Origin: Vampirovibrio chlorellavorus
Lineage (GTDB): Bacteria > Cyanobacteriota > Vampirovibrionia > Vampirovibrionales > Vampirovibrionaceae
Direction: 5' to 3'
DNA length: 64,000 bases
Assembly: GCF_003149375.1 (NCBI RefSeq)
Contig: NZ_QFWH01000010.1
Coordinates: forward strand, 1 to 64,000
Part shown: in pieces, positions 1 through 8,838 of the stretch
Layout: each line of letters begins with the position of its first letter
How positions within the stretch are numbered: position 1 is the stretch's first letter
The notes under the pieces: generated by a model
What the model saw: only the letters and a program-made list of their open reading frames with translations
Told to the model about the DNA's origin: nothing
Database searches by the model: none
Program-made: the position numbers and the translations under genes

Positions 1-315
1 CAGCACAGACTTGGTGCCCACCTGATACGGCTCGGTGCCCGTTACATATTTCTCGGTGCCGGTGACGTACTTCTCAGTCCCCACCTGCACATCTTTGTAC
101 CCCGTCAGCACAGACTTGGTACCCGACTGGTAAGACTCGGTCCCGGTGACATATTTCTCGGTGCCGGTGGGATACTTTTCTGTTCCCACCTGCACATCTT
201 TGTACCCCGTCAGCACAGACTTGGTACCCGACTGATAAGACTCGGTCCCGGTGACGTACTTCTCCGTACCAACCGAGACGTTCTTATAACCCGATAGAGT
301 CGGGGCAGTGCCCAC
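1..315. repeat. 105-bp tandem repeat encoding 5 x 7 residues
   Basis: The segment cagcacagacttggt recurs at 1, 106 and 211, a period of exactly 105 bp. Each period encodes 35 residues made of five heptads, so a 21-bp period is nested inside the 105-bp one. The copy nearest the gene start is the most diverged (heptads VGTAPTL and SGYKNVS). The other copies are nearly identical in DNA, which suggests recent unit duplication. The array runs off the window edge. Confidence 0.9.
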
Positions 316-666
316 TTGCTCCCGGCTGTTTTCATAGCCCACCACGGTGGTATTGGGCTTATTTTGCCCCGTATAGGTCAAGGACAAGGTTTGGGCGTTA
401 TTATTGGTGGCTTTGTAATTCAGGGTCTTATCAGTGGCCTGAGCATACTGATACACCTGACCACTCTTGGATATATATTGTGGCTGGCTCCCCGGGGCAA
501 ATGGCACTTGTTTTGCGTCTGCCGGAAGTATATAAGGATTGGCCGCCGACGCACCCGGAACCCCCGGCGGCGCGCTGACAGGAACGCTGGTGGCAGCGGG
601 AGGCACTGCGGGAGCTGGGCTATAAGGAGCCCGATTGGTTATTGTTTGAAGATTGTATAAACTCAT
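1..666 (-). CDS. Heptad-repeat protein, partial (C-terminus outside window)
   Basis: The reading frame is open from an ATG at 664-666 down to base 1, giving 222 residues with no stop, so the gene continues past the window edge. The first ~60 residues are rich in Pro, Ala and Val and show no signal peptide. Residues ~60-117 are polar and Thr/Asn-rich. From residue 118 the protein is an uninterrupted run of 15 seven-residue units of the form xG[T/Y][E/K]xxx (for example VGTEKYV, TGTESYQ, SGTKSVL, TGYKDVQ). The start is supported by an AGAGGG Shine-Dalgarno just upstream. No family is recognised. A fibrous surface or structural role is only a guess from the low-complexity repeats. Confidence 0.75.
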   Translation of the reverse strand, partial: MSLYNLQTITNRAPYSPAPAVPPAATSVPVSAPPGVPGASAANPYILPADAKQVPFAPGSQPQYISKSGQVYQYAQATDKTLNYKATNNNAQTLSLTYTGQNKPNTTVVGYENSREQVGTAPTLSGYKNVSVGTEKYVTGTESYQSGTKSVLTGYKDVQVGTEKYPTGTEKYVTGTESYQSGTKSVLTGYKDVQVGTEKYVTGTEKYVTGTEPYQVGTKSVL

Positions 667-877
667 AACGTTCAACCCTCTATCGGCCTGTGTTGATGTC
701 AAAAACATCGACGGCGTCGGCTATTTTTATATGGAGATTTATGCTTATATATATAAAAACAACATAAATCAGAGAATTGATCGCCACGCCACGAACCCAC
801 TCTAAAAAGCGGGTCAGCTCGGCCCAAATACCCACCGTTTGCCGAAAATTAGATGTTAATGCGATGGACTCCCACCG

Positions 878-2353
878 TCAGGAATGACCATAACGGGCCA
901 ACACCCAGACTTCCGCCTGAGCCCCATCCTGCACTTCTCCCAATTGCTGCGCCTCCTGCAAGGCCTCCAGCATTGCTTTCAAATGGGGCCCCGGCCCCAC
1001 GTTTAAAATACGCATCAAGTCGTTTCCAGTCAGCAAGCGGGGCAAGTTAAGCGTGGGCGCTTCCCGCTCGTAATTGGCCATCAGCCACAAATGGGCCTCA
1101 TGGGCCTTGTCAAAATCTTCCTGGCTTAACCAGTCCCCGCAGGCGCTATGCCGATCGGCCAAGGCCAGCAGGGTCACATCCAGCGTTTCTTCCCCCATGC
1201 GGCGGTAATATTTCAACACGGACTTGCGGGGAGACTCCGGCCCAAACTGGCAGGGATACAAGTGCCAGCGAATCAGCTTTTTAACGTAAGCCCGAATTTC
1301 ATTGCTCACCTTCCAGCGCTTGAGTAACGGCTCGGCCATCTCCTCCCCCACTTCCTCGTGCCCGTGAAAAGTCAGGCGTTGCCCGTGTACGGCATCTTCC
1401 CGGGTGCCCAGCGTGGCGGGCTTGCCAATGTCGTGTAGCAGGCAGGCCAGCTTAATCAGGCCAAAGCGGGTGACGGAGGGCGTAAAAGCCTGCCGCACCC
1501 AATCCTGCACGGCCTGTGGGCATTCCCCAATCAGCCGCTCCGCTTGCTTCACCAGCTCCAGGGTATGATCAAACAGGCCCAAGTGATGGAAACCACTGGA
1601 GCCAATGGCCTTCATGGGGGTTAAATCGGGGATCAGCACTTCCAGCAAGCCGCAATCGGCCATCTGTTTGAGGAAGGAAAAGCAACGCTCCACGCTGAGC
1701 AAGCGAAAAAACTCGTACTGCACCCGCTCGCTGGCGGACTCCCATACTTTGGCCCCTTGGGCAGCCACCACGGCCAAAGTGGCCTCATCAATGGTTGCGG
1801 CCTGAATGGTCGCGGCCACCCGAAACACCCGCAACATGCGCAAAGGGTCATCCAGCAAGTTGAATTCACTGACCATGCGAATGGTTTTGGCCGACAAGTC
1901 CGCTTGCCCGTTGAAAGGATCGATCAGTTTCCCAGTCGTTAAATCCAGCGCCATGGCGTTCAGGGTCAAATCCCGGCGGGCCAGGTCAGCGTCCAGATTA
2001 TTCTCCAGAGCGTCCGCCAAGTCCACGTTCAGACCCGCTTGATCGCCTTCGGTAAATACCACCCGATGAATGCCAAAATCCCAATCCAGCGGCACCAAGT
2101 GCCCGCCCTGCGCATCGGCCAACGCCTTGGCCACCGTGGCCGCCGAACAGTTCAGCACCGTAAAATCCAAATCCAGGGGCAGTTGGCCGGTCAAGAGCAA
2201 ATCTCGCACCGCCCCGCCCACCAGATAGGCCTGTCCGCATTGCTGCTCCACCAACGACACCACACAGCGCACCATGGGGTGGCTCAGGGCGGCTTGTAAC
2301 TGGCTGAGGGCAGAGGTGGACATTTCAGCGTTCTTTATATCAGTGAAGGGCAT
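878..2353 (-). CDS. cca: CCA tRNA nucleotidyltransferase / poly(A) polymerase family, with HD domain
   Basis: Class II nucleotidyltransferase that adds or repairs the 3' CCA of tRNA. The 491 residues show the head-domain motifs LVGGAVRDLLL (~45-55), the catalytic DLDFTV with its two Asp, RRDLTLNAMA and DPLRMLRVFR. A C-terminal HD phosphohydrolase domain follows, with HDIGKP near residue 310. In this family such an HD domain is linked to trimming or repair of tRNA ends. A second in-frame Met 10 residues in (MSTSALSQL) is an alternative start; neither has a clear Shine-Dalgarno. Poly(A) polymerase cannot be excluded by sequence alone, but the HD domain favours a CCA enzyme. Confidence 0.9.
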   Translation of the reverse strand: MPFTDIKNAEMSTSALSQLQAALSHPMVRCVVSLVEQQCGQAYLVGGAVRDLLLTGQLPLDLDFTVLNCSAATVAKALADAQGGHLVPLDWDFGIHRVVFTEGDQAGLNVDLADALENNLDADLARRDLTLNAMALDLTTGKLIDPFNGQADLSAKTIRMVSEFNLLDDPLRMLRVFRVAATIQAATIDEATLAVVAAQGAKVWESASERVQYEFFRLLSVERCFSFLKQMADCGLLEVLIPDLTPMKAIGSSGFHHLGLFDHTLELVKQAERLIGECPQAVQDWVRQAFTPSVTRFGLIKLACLLHDIGKPATLGTREDAVHGQRLTFHGHEEVGEEMAEPLLKRWKVSNEIRAYVKKLIRWHLYPCQFGPESPRKSVLKYYRRMGEETLDVTLLALADRHSACGDWLSQEDFDKAHEAHLWLMANYEREAPTLNLPRLLTGNDLMRILNVGPGPHLKAMLEALQEAQQLGEVQDGAQAEVWVLARYGHS

Positions 2354-2422
2354 GCTATTGTCGCTCAGCCAAGGCGCTTTGCCAACTACGCTCCCTCAAA
2401 TCCAAAGCAAAACCCCGGACGT

Positions 2423-3190
2423 TTAACCGCCCAATTCATAGACCACCGCCGCCATGGCCGCCATGGCCGCCGTCTCGCTGCGCATAATGCGCTGCCCCAA
2501 GCCGGCAAAGACAAACCCGGCCTGCTCAAACTGGGCCAACTCTGCGTCCGTCCAGCCCCCTTCCGGGCCAATGGCGAACAACAGGGTCTGCGCTGACGGA
2601 TGCTTTCGCAAAATCGCTTGCAGGGTCTCCCGATGGGCCCCCCGCTCCGCCAGCAAAATGCGCTGACCCTGAATAGATCCTTGATGGCATAACGTTTTCA
2701 CCGAAACGGGCGGCAAAATGGCCGGGATAAACAGGCCTTCCGATTGCTCCGCCGCCGAGCGCATGACCGCTTCCCAGCGTTCCTGCTTTTTCCCGAAATC
2801 TTTCTCATCCAGCTTGATAATAGTCCGCTCCGAAGCGATAGGCTGAATGACCGAAACGCCCAACTCAGTGGCTTTTTGAATCAGCCAGTCCCAGCGTTGC
2901 TCCTTGATGAGGGCCACGGCCAAGGTCACAGCGGGCAAATTCCCATCCGACGGTGGGAGCCGCCGCTCGACCTGCACGGTCAAGGCTCGCCTTTCCAGTG
3001 CTCGCAAGACGGCCACATAGGCTTGGCGACGCTCTCCATCCACCAGCACCACCGATTCCCCAACCCTGGCCCGCATGACCGTGCGCAGGTGATGGGCCAC
3101 GCTCTCGTCCTCCAGGGTCAGCGTCGCCGGAAACTCAGCCACCGGGGCTGGCAGGCTAACGAAAAATCGCTTCAGGTGAAAGGTTTCCAT
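2423..3190 (-). CDS. rsmE: 16S rRNA (uracil1498-N3)-methyltransferase RsmE
   Basis: SPOUT-class methyltransferase that methylates N3 of U1498 in 16S rRNA using SAM. The family N-terminus RFFV is followed by an HHLRTVMRARVG segment (PUA-like substrate domain). The C-terminal SPOUT knot carries IGPEGGWTDAEL and LGQRIMRSETAAMA, matching the usual IGPEGG...LG.rILR.ETA signature. I chose the ATG at 3190 (METFHLKRFFV), which places the family motif at the usual position. A longer reading frame starts at 3220 but adds 10 non-conserved residues. It is co-directional with cca, with a 69-bp gap between them. Confidence 0.92.
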   Translation of the reverse strand: METFHLKRFFVSLPAPVAEFPATLTLEDESVAHHLRTVMRARVGESVVLVDGERRQAYVAVLRALERRALTVQVERRLPPSDGNLPAVTLAVALIKEQRWDWLIQKATELGVSVIQPIASERTIIKLDEKDFGKKQERWEAVMRSAAEQSEGLFIPAILPPVSVKTLCHQGSIQGQRILLAERGAHRETLQAILRKHPSAQTLLFAIGPEGGWTDAELAQFEQAGFVFAGLGQRIMRSETAAMAAMAAVVYELGG

Positions 3191-3291
3191 TTTATTTAGA
3201 CCCAAATCCTGGTGGTGCAATCAACAATGGGTATGGTTTGGCATGACATGACTGGATGACGTGGGAATGACAGGACGGCGCGACGATAAAC

Positions 3292-4701
3292 TCAGGACAG
3301 CAGTTGCTTCAGGCTGAGCAGGGCCGTGTAGGTAGGCAGCAAGTACAGGGTTTCATCCGACTGGGTCTGGGCCAAGGCTTGGTCTAGCGCCGTTTTCAGC
3401 TCGGGCTGCACCTGAATGTTTTCCGCCGGGATGCCCGCGTACTTGAGTCGCACGGCCATATCGTCCGCCCGCACCCCGCTGACCATCACCTGCTTATGCG
3501 GGGGGATGGCCTCGAACTGGGCGTCCCAAATCCAGGAGACATCCCGCCCGTCGGCGTAATTGTCGTTCAGGGCAATCAGCAAACGACCCTTGGGATCGCC
3601 ACCCACTAATTTGAGGACTTCGGAAGCCCCCACCGGATTCTTGATCAGCATGGTCAGGGTGTTTTTACCTTGCAACACCCGTTTTTCGGCCCGTCCAAAC
3701 ACGCTTTGATAATGTTGCAGGCCGCTTTCCAGCACGCTGGCTGGAAGTCCCAAATCGTAGGCGGCAGCGGCGGCGGCCAGCAAGTTATACACGTTAAACA
3801 GGCCCGGCAAGGGCAGGGTGAGGGTAAGACTCTCCTCCCCGTAGCGCAGGCGAATGTCGCTGGCCTCCGGCTTGACCAGCACATGCTCCGCTGCCACGGT
3901 CAGGGTTGGACGCTGAAAGCCGCAGTGCTGGCAGTGATAGTTGCCCAGATGACCAAAAATCAGGGTGTCGTAGGCCAGTGTCCCTTGGCAGGCCGGACAT
4001 TGGGTCACTTCCCGAGTGAACGGCACTGGCCCGCTGACGGGCGTTCCGTGTTGGTAGGTGACCGTTTCCACCCCAAAGTACAGAAGGTTGTTTTGGAACG
4101 CATCGTGCTGGCCCAGCGTGGTGACCAGCGGATCATCACCGTTTAAAATAAGGCGGCCCTGGCCTTGGGCCAGTTCGGTTTGCTGAATGCCGCTTAAAAT
4201 CAGCTTGGCGGTGGTGTCCAGCTCCCCGTAGCGATCCAGTTGATCCCGAAACAAATTACTGACCACCACCCGCTGTACCCCAATTTCGCTGGTCAGGCCT
4301 TTCATGGAGGCTTCATCCACTTCCAGCACGGCGTAATCCGCCTTGAGGTGGCCAGTCATGGTACTTTGCTGCACCAGCGCCGCCGTAATGCCCGGTACCA
4401 TGTTGGCCCCCAATTGGTTATGCACCACCCGGTAGTCCGCTTCCCGGATGAACTGGGCCAACAGCCCGCAGGTGGTGGTTTTGCCGTTGGTGCCAGTCAC
4501 GGCGATGACCTGATGCTTGACCTGCTTACCCAGATTACGCAACAGATCCGGGTCCAGTTTGCGGGCCACTTTACCGGGCAGGCTGGTGCCGGAGCCCATT
4601 TTGAGGAAAGCGGTCAGGTTGGCCACGGTTTTGGCGGTGGTTACGGCAAAAGCGGTTTTCAGCATGGCAAAGCGATTCCAGAACGTCATACCCCCCATCA
4701 T
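3292..4701 (-). CDS. murT: MurT-type Mur ligase (lipid II isoglutaminyl synthase subunit)
   Basis: Mur-ligase-family ATPase of about 469 residues. It has the P-loop VTGTNGKTTT, the Mur central domain, an internal four-Cys zinc ribbon (CPAC...CQHC, ~30 residues apart) and a C-terminal DUF1727-type domain. This architecture is that of MurT, which with the glutaminase GatD amidates D-Glu of lipid II to D-isoglutamine. No gatD lies next to it in this window. The open frame extends to 4797, overlapping the next gene. The ATG pair at 4701/4698 avoids that overlap and leaves a short upstream region with GGGAAA. The substrate is inferred from the family. Confidence 0.85.
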   Translation of the reverse strand: MMGGMTFWNRFAMLKTAFAVTTAKTVANLTAFLKMGSGTSLPGKVARKLDPDLLRNLGKQVKHQVIAVTGTNGKTTTCGLLAQFIREADYRVVHNQLGANMVPGITAALVQQSTMTGHLKADYAVLEVDEASMKGLTSEIGVQRVVVSNLFRDQLDRYGELDTTAKLILSGIQQTELAQGQGRLILNGDDPLVTTLGQHDAFQNNLLYFGVETVTYQHGTPVSGPVPFTREVTQCPACQGTLAYDTLIFGHLGNYHCQHCGFQRPTLTVAAEHVLVKPEASDIRLRYGEESLTLTLPLPGLFNVYNLLAAAAAAYDLGLPASVLESGLQHYQSVFGRAEKRVLQGKNTLTMLIKNPVGASEVLKLVGGDPKGRLLIALNDNYADGRDVSWIWDAQFEAIPPHKQVMVSGVRADDMAVRLKYAGIPAENIQVQPELKTALDQALAQTQSDETLYLLPTYTALLSLKQLLS

Positions 4702-4739
4702 ACTATTTCCCGGCTGATTCGGTGTGGTTGGAATGTATA

Positions 4740-5234
4740 TCAATCTTCTTGTGGAAGATCTAGGCGAATCTTTAGTGCAGTAGGGGAAACCTGCCACAGT
4801 TTGGCAACCACGTTGATGTCTTTTTTGTTGTCATAGTAGCTTTTTAGTACGAGATGTTTCGGCATTAATACAGACGCCGCAAATTTGTTTGCTTCTGTCT
4901 CGTGGCGCTGTTCGATAAGGGTATTGTAGAAATCACCAGCGGAAGTGCTTCGGTACATTTTGTCGTCATCAACTCCATTGCCTATTAGGTGTTGATGATA
5001 AAGGTAATGCCCAAGCTCATGAGCCATTGTAAATCGCCGACGAAAATAATGATCATCTTTATTTACAGAAATCTTATATCTTCCGTCTTCTAGCTTCTGT
5101 ATTTGACCGGCGATGGCTTCATCCAATTTAGCTTTCGGATCTAGCTCAAGCCCAAGCTCCCTGATTAATGCTTCAATATTTACAGGGCATTCTGAGATAA
5201 ATTTACTGATTGTCTTGCGAATTTCAGGATTCAT
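4740..5234 (-). CDS. ImmA/IrrE family metallopeptidase
   Basis: A 164-residue zinc metallopeptidase of the ImmA/IrrE (DUF955) family. The motif HELGH (residues 72-76) supplies the metal-binding His and catalytic Glu. The later segment HETEANKFAASVLMP is the family's third-ligand region. Members commonly cleave repressors or anti-repressors in mobile elements and stress responses. It starts 2 bp after the stop of the upstream membrane-protein gene, so the two are almost certainly cotranscribed and translationally coupled. Codons are noticeably more AT-rich than in flanking genes, consistent with horizontal acquisition. There is no helix-turn-helix domain in this protein and no repressor gene next to it. 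Confidence 0.85.
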   Translation of the reverse strand: MNPEIRKTISKFISECPVNIEALIRELGLELDPKAKLDEAIAGQIQKLEDGRYKISVNKDDHYFRRRFTMAHELGHYLYHQHLIGNGVDDDKMYRSTSAGDFYNTLIEQRHETEANKFAASVLMPKHLVLKSYYDNKKDINVVAKLWQVSPTALKIRLDLPQED

Positions 5235-5236
5235 CT

Positions 5237-5836
5237 CTATGACTCGCCATTATCTTCTCGTGCTAACTCTTGTAAGATTTTTGCGATTTCAGCGTCATCA
5301 ATAGATCCAGTGCCAAAATCTTGTTCATAATCAAGATTTTCTTTCTGGATCAAAGGAGCTAGCCTTTCTACTAGTTTTGCCACCAATGCTTCGTTTTCCA
5401 TTATAGCAGAAAGTCTTTGCTCTACTATGGCTTCAAAGCGCTCCAAGCCATCGTTTCCGTCTAAGTATTTCCTGACTTCATGCTCAGTAAGCGTGGAAGC
5501 CTTTTCTTTCAAGAGGTGGGAGCAGTGTTCTTTTGCGGTTTCAAGCGTTTCACGTCTTAAAACCCAGAAACCACTCAGCGCCAGAATGGCAATCACAACT
5601 CCCAGCATAGTCAAAGCAAGAGACACATAATCCAGCCTGCCCATTTGTTGAGCCGATGCCAGTACATCACCAGCAAAAACCAGTCCCGGGCAGCTTTTTG
5701 CTATTTGCTGAGCCTGAAGTATTTCGGCAGTGGTGGGCTTCAAATTTACCAAGAACAGATAGCCAAAGCCAACAACGATTAACAACTGGGCAGCGTAGGA
5801 GAGAGCCAAAAAGATTTTTTTCAGTAAGTCCCACAT
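5237..5836 (-). CDS. Two-TM membrane protein of the ImmA-linked cassette
   Basis: A 199-residue protein of unknown family. One hydrophobic helix lies at ~10-32, a ~40-residue presumably extracytoplasmic loop follows, and a second helix lies at ~72-93. The rest is a charged, mostly helical cytoplasmic tail of ~105 residues ending in an acidic stretch. The layout resembles a membrane-anchored sensor or scaffold. It is coupled to the ImmA/IrrE peptidase (stop and next start separated by 2 bp), so a joint function, such as signal-dependent activation of the peptidase, is a reasonable inference. Base composition is AT-richer than the flanking genes. Confidence 0.75.
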   Translation of the reverse strand: MWDLLKKIFLALSYAAQLLIVVGFGYLFLVNLKPTTAEILQAQQIAKSCPGLVFAGDVLASAQQMGRLDYVSLALTMLGVVIAILALSGFWVLRRETLETAKEHCSHLLKEKASTLTEHEVRKYLDGNDGLERFEAIVEQRLSAIMENEALVAKLVERLAPLIQKENLDYEQDFGTGSIDDAEIAKILQELAREDNGES

Positions 5837-5876
5837 AAGGTCCTTAATTTTCTGAAGTGTTTTGAAACAACGTGAG

Positions 5877-6317
5877 TTACTCGGGTAAAATCGTTTGGCC
5901 GTCGGGAGTCAATTCAAAATGGGGATTCCAGACCACTTCCCAAACGTAGCCGTCCAAATCGGCGAAGTATCCGACATGGCCGCCCCATGCCTTGTCTTCA
6001 GCGGGTTTGAGAATACGTCCGCCAGCCTGTTCCGCTAAGTGCAGGAGTTGAACGACTTCTTCCAGATGCCCCACATTCTGAGACAACACGGTGCCGGAAA
6101 ACCCGCTGGATGCTTCGGCTAGGCCCACTTCCGTGGCCAGTGCGTCCTTGGGGAACAAGGCCAATGAAAGTCCGTTTTGCAAGGGGAAATAGACCACCCC
6201 CGAAGATTTTCCTCGTTCAGAGGCGGTCCAGCCCAGCCCCTGCTCGTAAAACGAGCGGGACTGAGCCAAATCGGAAACACCCAACGTAATGAAATGAAGA
6301 CGTTGTTGAAGCGACAT
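5877..6317 (-). CDS. VOC-fold (glyoxalase/dioxygenase superfamily) protein
   Basis: A 146-residue protein with two beta-alpha-beta-beta-beta modules typical of the vicinal-oxygen-chelate fold. The N-terminal module begins FITLGVSDLAQSRSFYEQGLGW. The C-terminal module ends GHVGYFADLDGYVWEVVWNP, where His and Glu occupy the usual metal-ligand positions. Such stand-alone VOC proteins include lyases, dioxygenases and resistance proteins, and the substrate cannot be told from sequence. It lies between the ImmA cassette and dapL on the same strand. Confidence 0.82.
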   Translation of the reverse strand: MSLQQRLHFITLGVSDLAQSRSFYEQGLGWTASERGKSSGVVYFPLQNGLSLALFPKDALATEVGLAEASSGFSGTVLSQNVGHLEEVVQLLHLAEQAGGRILKPAEDKAWGGHVGYFADLDGYVWEVVWNPHFELTPDGQTILPE

Positions 6318-6346
6318 GAATGGTTGCGGCCTTGATTGCGGCGATA

Positions 6347-7546
6347 TTAAACGGCGGCGCTGTGCTTGGCCAGCTGGGTAAAGGTCACGCCTTCTTTTTC
6401 CATGCGGGCCAGCACTTCTTTCAAGCGCTCATCCGGCACGGTCAGGGCCACCCGGAAGTACCCTTCGCCTTCCGCCCCGTAGCCAGTGCCCGGAGGCACC
6501 ACCACGCCGCATTTTTCCAGCAGCAGGCTGACGAATTCCACGCTTTTCATGCCAGTCGGCACGGGTACCCACAGGTAGAAGGTGGCCTCGTTGCGGGGGA
6601 CGTTCCAGCCCAGCTTGTTCAGGCCTTCCACAAAAATATCCCGGCGACGGGCGTAAATGGCGTTGAGATCCTTGGTCAGCTCCTCGGACATATTCAGGCC
6701 CACGGCAGAGGCATGCTGGATGGCTTTGAACACGCCGCTGTCGGTGTTGTTTTTAACCGTGCCCAGCGCTTTAATGGCGTCCGGGTTGCCCACGGCGAAG
6801 CCCACCCGCCAGCCGGTCATGTTGTACATTTTGCTGAGGGAGAACATCTCGATGCACACGTCCTTGGCGCCCGGCACGGACAGGAAGCTGGGGGCCTTGT
6901 AGCCGTCAAAGGTCATTTCACTGTAGGCGTTGTCGTGGCACAACAAAATATCGTGCTGTTTGCAGAAGTCCACGATTTCCTTGATTTTGGCTTCATCGAT
7001 GATGGCACCCAGCGGATTGTTGGGGTAGTTCAGGAAAAACAGCTTGGCCCGTTTGGCAATGTCCGCTGGAATTTTGCTCAGGTCGGGCAGAAACTTGTTT
7101 TCGGCCAAGAGGGGCACGGTGTAGGGTTCCCCGTGGCACAGCAGGGTGTAGTTGTGGTACACCGGGTAGCCGGGGGAGGGGCACAGCACCACATCCCCGG
7201 GGTTGACGTAGGCCAGAATGAGGTGAGCCAGCCCTTCCTTGGAGCCAATCAGGGACAGGGCTTCCGTGGCCGGGTCTACAGTGACGCCAAAGCGGGTTTT
7301 CATCCAGTTGGTAGCGGCGGTGCGAAATTCCTCGGTGCCATGATAGGGCGGGTAGTTGTGGTTGGCCGGTTCGGCCACCGCTTTTTGCATGGCGGCCACA
7401 ATGGGAGCCGGGGTTGGCAGATCGGGATCGCCCACGCCCAGACTGATAATGTCCACGCCACGGGCTTTGGCTTCGGCGATTTTACGGTCGATTTCGGCGA
7501 ACAGATACGGGGGCAGTTTGCCCAGATTGGCGGCGGGTTGGGGCAT
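6347..7546 (-). CDS. dapL: LL-diaminopimelate aminotransferase
   Basis: PLP-dependent class I/II aminotransferase of 399 residues. It has the fold-type I landmarks: YPNNP (Asn176), D205 and Y208, the Schiff-base lysine K239 in SLSKMYNMTGWR, and R247 of that same motif. LL-DAP aminotransferase converts tetrahydrodipicolinate directly to LL-diaminopimelate and is typical of cyanobacteria, plants and Chlamydiae. The ATG at 7546 (MPQPAANLGKLPPYLF) follows a GAGAGGAT Shine-Dalgarno. The open frame reaches 7831, but that extension is not aminotransferase-like. Another amino-acid aminotransferase of the same subfamily remains possible. Confidence 0.82.
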   Translation of the reverse strand: MPQPAANLGKLPPYLFAEIDRKIAEAKARGVDIISLGVGDPDLPTPAPIVAAMQKAVAEPANHNYPPYHGTEEFRTAATNWMKTRFGVTVDPATEALSLIGSKEGLAHLILAYVNPGDVVLCPSPGYPVYHNYTLLCHGEPYTVPLLAENKFLPDLSKIPADIAKRAKLFFLNYPNNPLGAIIDEAKIKEIVDFCKQHDILLCHDNAYSEMTFDGYKAPSFLSVPGAKDVCIEMFSLSKMYNMTGWRVGFAVGNPDAIKALGTVKNNTDSGVFKAIQHASAVGLNMSEELTKDLNAIYARRRDIFVEGLNKLGWNVPRNEATFYLWVPVPTGMKSVEFVSLLLEKCGVVVPPGTGYGAEGEGYFRVALTVPDERLKEVLARMEKEGVTFTQLAKHSAAV

Positions 7547-7778
7547 GGGGTCAGATCCTCTCAATAATATGGACAATAAAAACTTGATGAATAAAAAACT
7601 GAATTCTAAAGCGCTGGGTCTAAGAACACCCGGGAACCCTCCCGAACGGTGGACGCGAAAAGGGCGGTAAACCTTGTGAAGGCGGTCGGGCTTGGGGTAA
7701 TCTTGAGAGGGTACTTTAACACAAATACCGGCACCCTGAAACACTTTCCCAACCCACCCAGAGGAGCTTTTGCCCATT

Positions 7779-8708
7779 ATGGAACCCACCACGCAAGCCC
7801 ATCCGACCAACGCCGTGCTGGAAGTGCGCATTCAATGCCCGCCGGTGCTGGCCAGTTACCTGGAAGAGTTGCTGTGGACCATTGAGGGGGTGGAAAGCGT
7901 TTGTGAGACCTACAACAACGAGCGCACCGACGATGAAACCCGCCCCTCGGATCTAAGCTATATGAGCATCCTGACCCGCAACCCTTTGGGGGAAGATCTG
8001 GTGAAGGTTCTGATGGTGCAGAACCCCAAGCTGATGAAGGTGTGCGACATTGTGGGCACCCAATGGATCGAGGAAAAAGACTGGGCGGAAAGCTGGAAGC
8101 AGCATTGGAAGCCCACCCATATCACCGAAAAACTGACCATTTGCCCCACTTGGGAAGACTACACCCCTCAGTCCGCCGAGGAAGTGGTGATTGTGCTAGA
8201 CCCGGAATGCGCCTTTGGCACCGGAACGCACGAAACCACCCAGCTCATGCTGAAATTGCTGGAAGAACTGGCCGATCACACGGATTTATCCCAGAAAAAT
8301 ATACTGGACGTGGGCACTGGGTCTGGCATTTTGGGAATTTACGCCGCCAAGCGGGGCTGCCGTGAGGTCAAAGGGGTGGATAACGATTATCTGGCGGTGC
8401 AAACGGCCATTAAAAACGCCATCCAAAATAACGTGGACGCCTTTTGTGAGTTCACCGACACCCCCTTGGGGGAGCTGTGCCACACCAAGTATGACATTAT
8501 GCTGGCCAATATCATTGCTCCGGTTATCCTGGAGCTATTCCCAGAGATACTAACCCGTTTGAGCCCCGGTGGCCTGTTTTACGCCAGCGGCCTGATTGAA
8601 ACCTCCGTGGGCAAGGTGGAAGCGGCCATGCAGGAAGCTGGGTTCACGGACATCCAGCGTCGTCAGCAAGGCGACTGGTTTGCCCTATCCGGCGTTTATA
8701 AACCCTAG
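7779..8708 (+). CDS. prmA: Ribosomal protein L11 methyltransferase
   Basis: SAM-dependent methyltransferase that trimethylates L11 at several amino groups. The 309-residue protein has the PrmA N-terminal domain with WAESWKQHW, the substrate-binding segment DPECAFGTGTHETTQ, the SAM motif ILDVGTGSGILGIYAAKRG, and NIIAPVILE (the NxxxxxL catalytic motif). The ATG at 7779 sits 12 nt after GAGGAG. A TTG at 7770 is in frame but only 3 nt from the same Shine-Dalgarno, which makes it a poorer start. It is divergent from dapL. Confidence 0.92.
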   Translation: MEPTTQAHPTNAVLEVRIQCPPVLASYLEELLWTIEGVESVCETYNNERTDDETRPSDLSYMSILTRNPLGEDLVKVLMVQNPKLMKVCDIVGTQWIEEKDWAESWKQHWKPTHITEKLTICPTWEDYTPQSAEEVVIVLDPECAFGTGTHETTQLMLKLLEELADHTDLSQKNILDVGTGSGILGIYAAKRGCREVKGVDNDYLAVQTAIKNAIQNNVDAFCEFTDTPLGELCHTKYDIMLANIIAPVILELFPEILTRLSPGGLFYASGLIETSVGKVEAAMQEAGFTDIQRRQQGDWFALSGVYKP

Positions 8709-8838
8709 AAAGGTTTATAAAGCCTGGAAAGCCGTGCTTGAACCGATCGAGTCTGTAAACCCAAAACAGCTTTGCCATTCCCCGCCGCTCAAAGCTCCCT
8801 AGCATTCCCCGCCGCATCCTGCCATTCCCAGCCCTCAC

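Noticed and set aside
1-315. CRISPR array
   Set aside because: The 105-bp units are contiguous without spacers and are in frame with a protein of 7-residue units.
6320-7567. 415-residue plus-strand frame opposite dapL
   Set aside because: Antisense shadow with Gly/His/Val-rich composition; dapL motifs are complete on the other strand.
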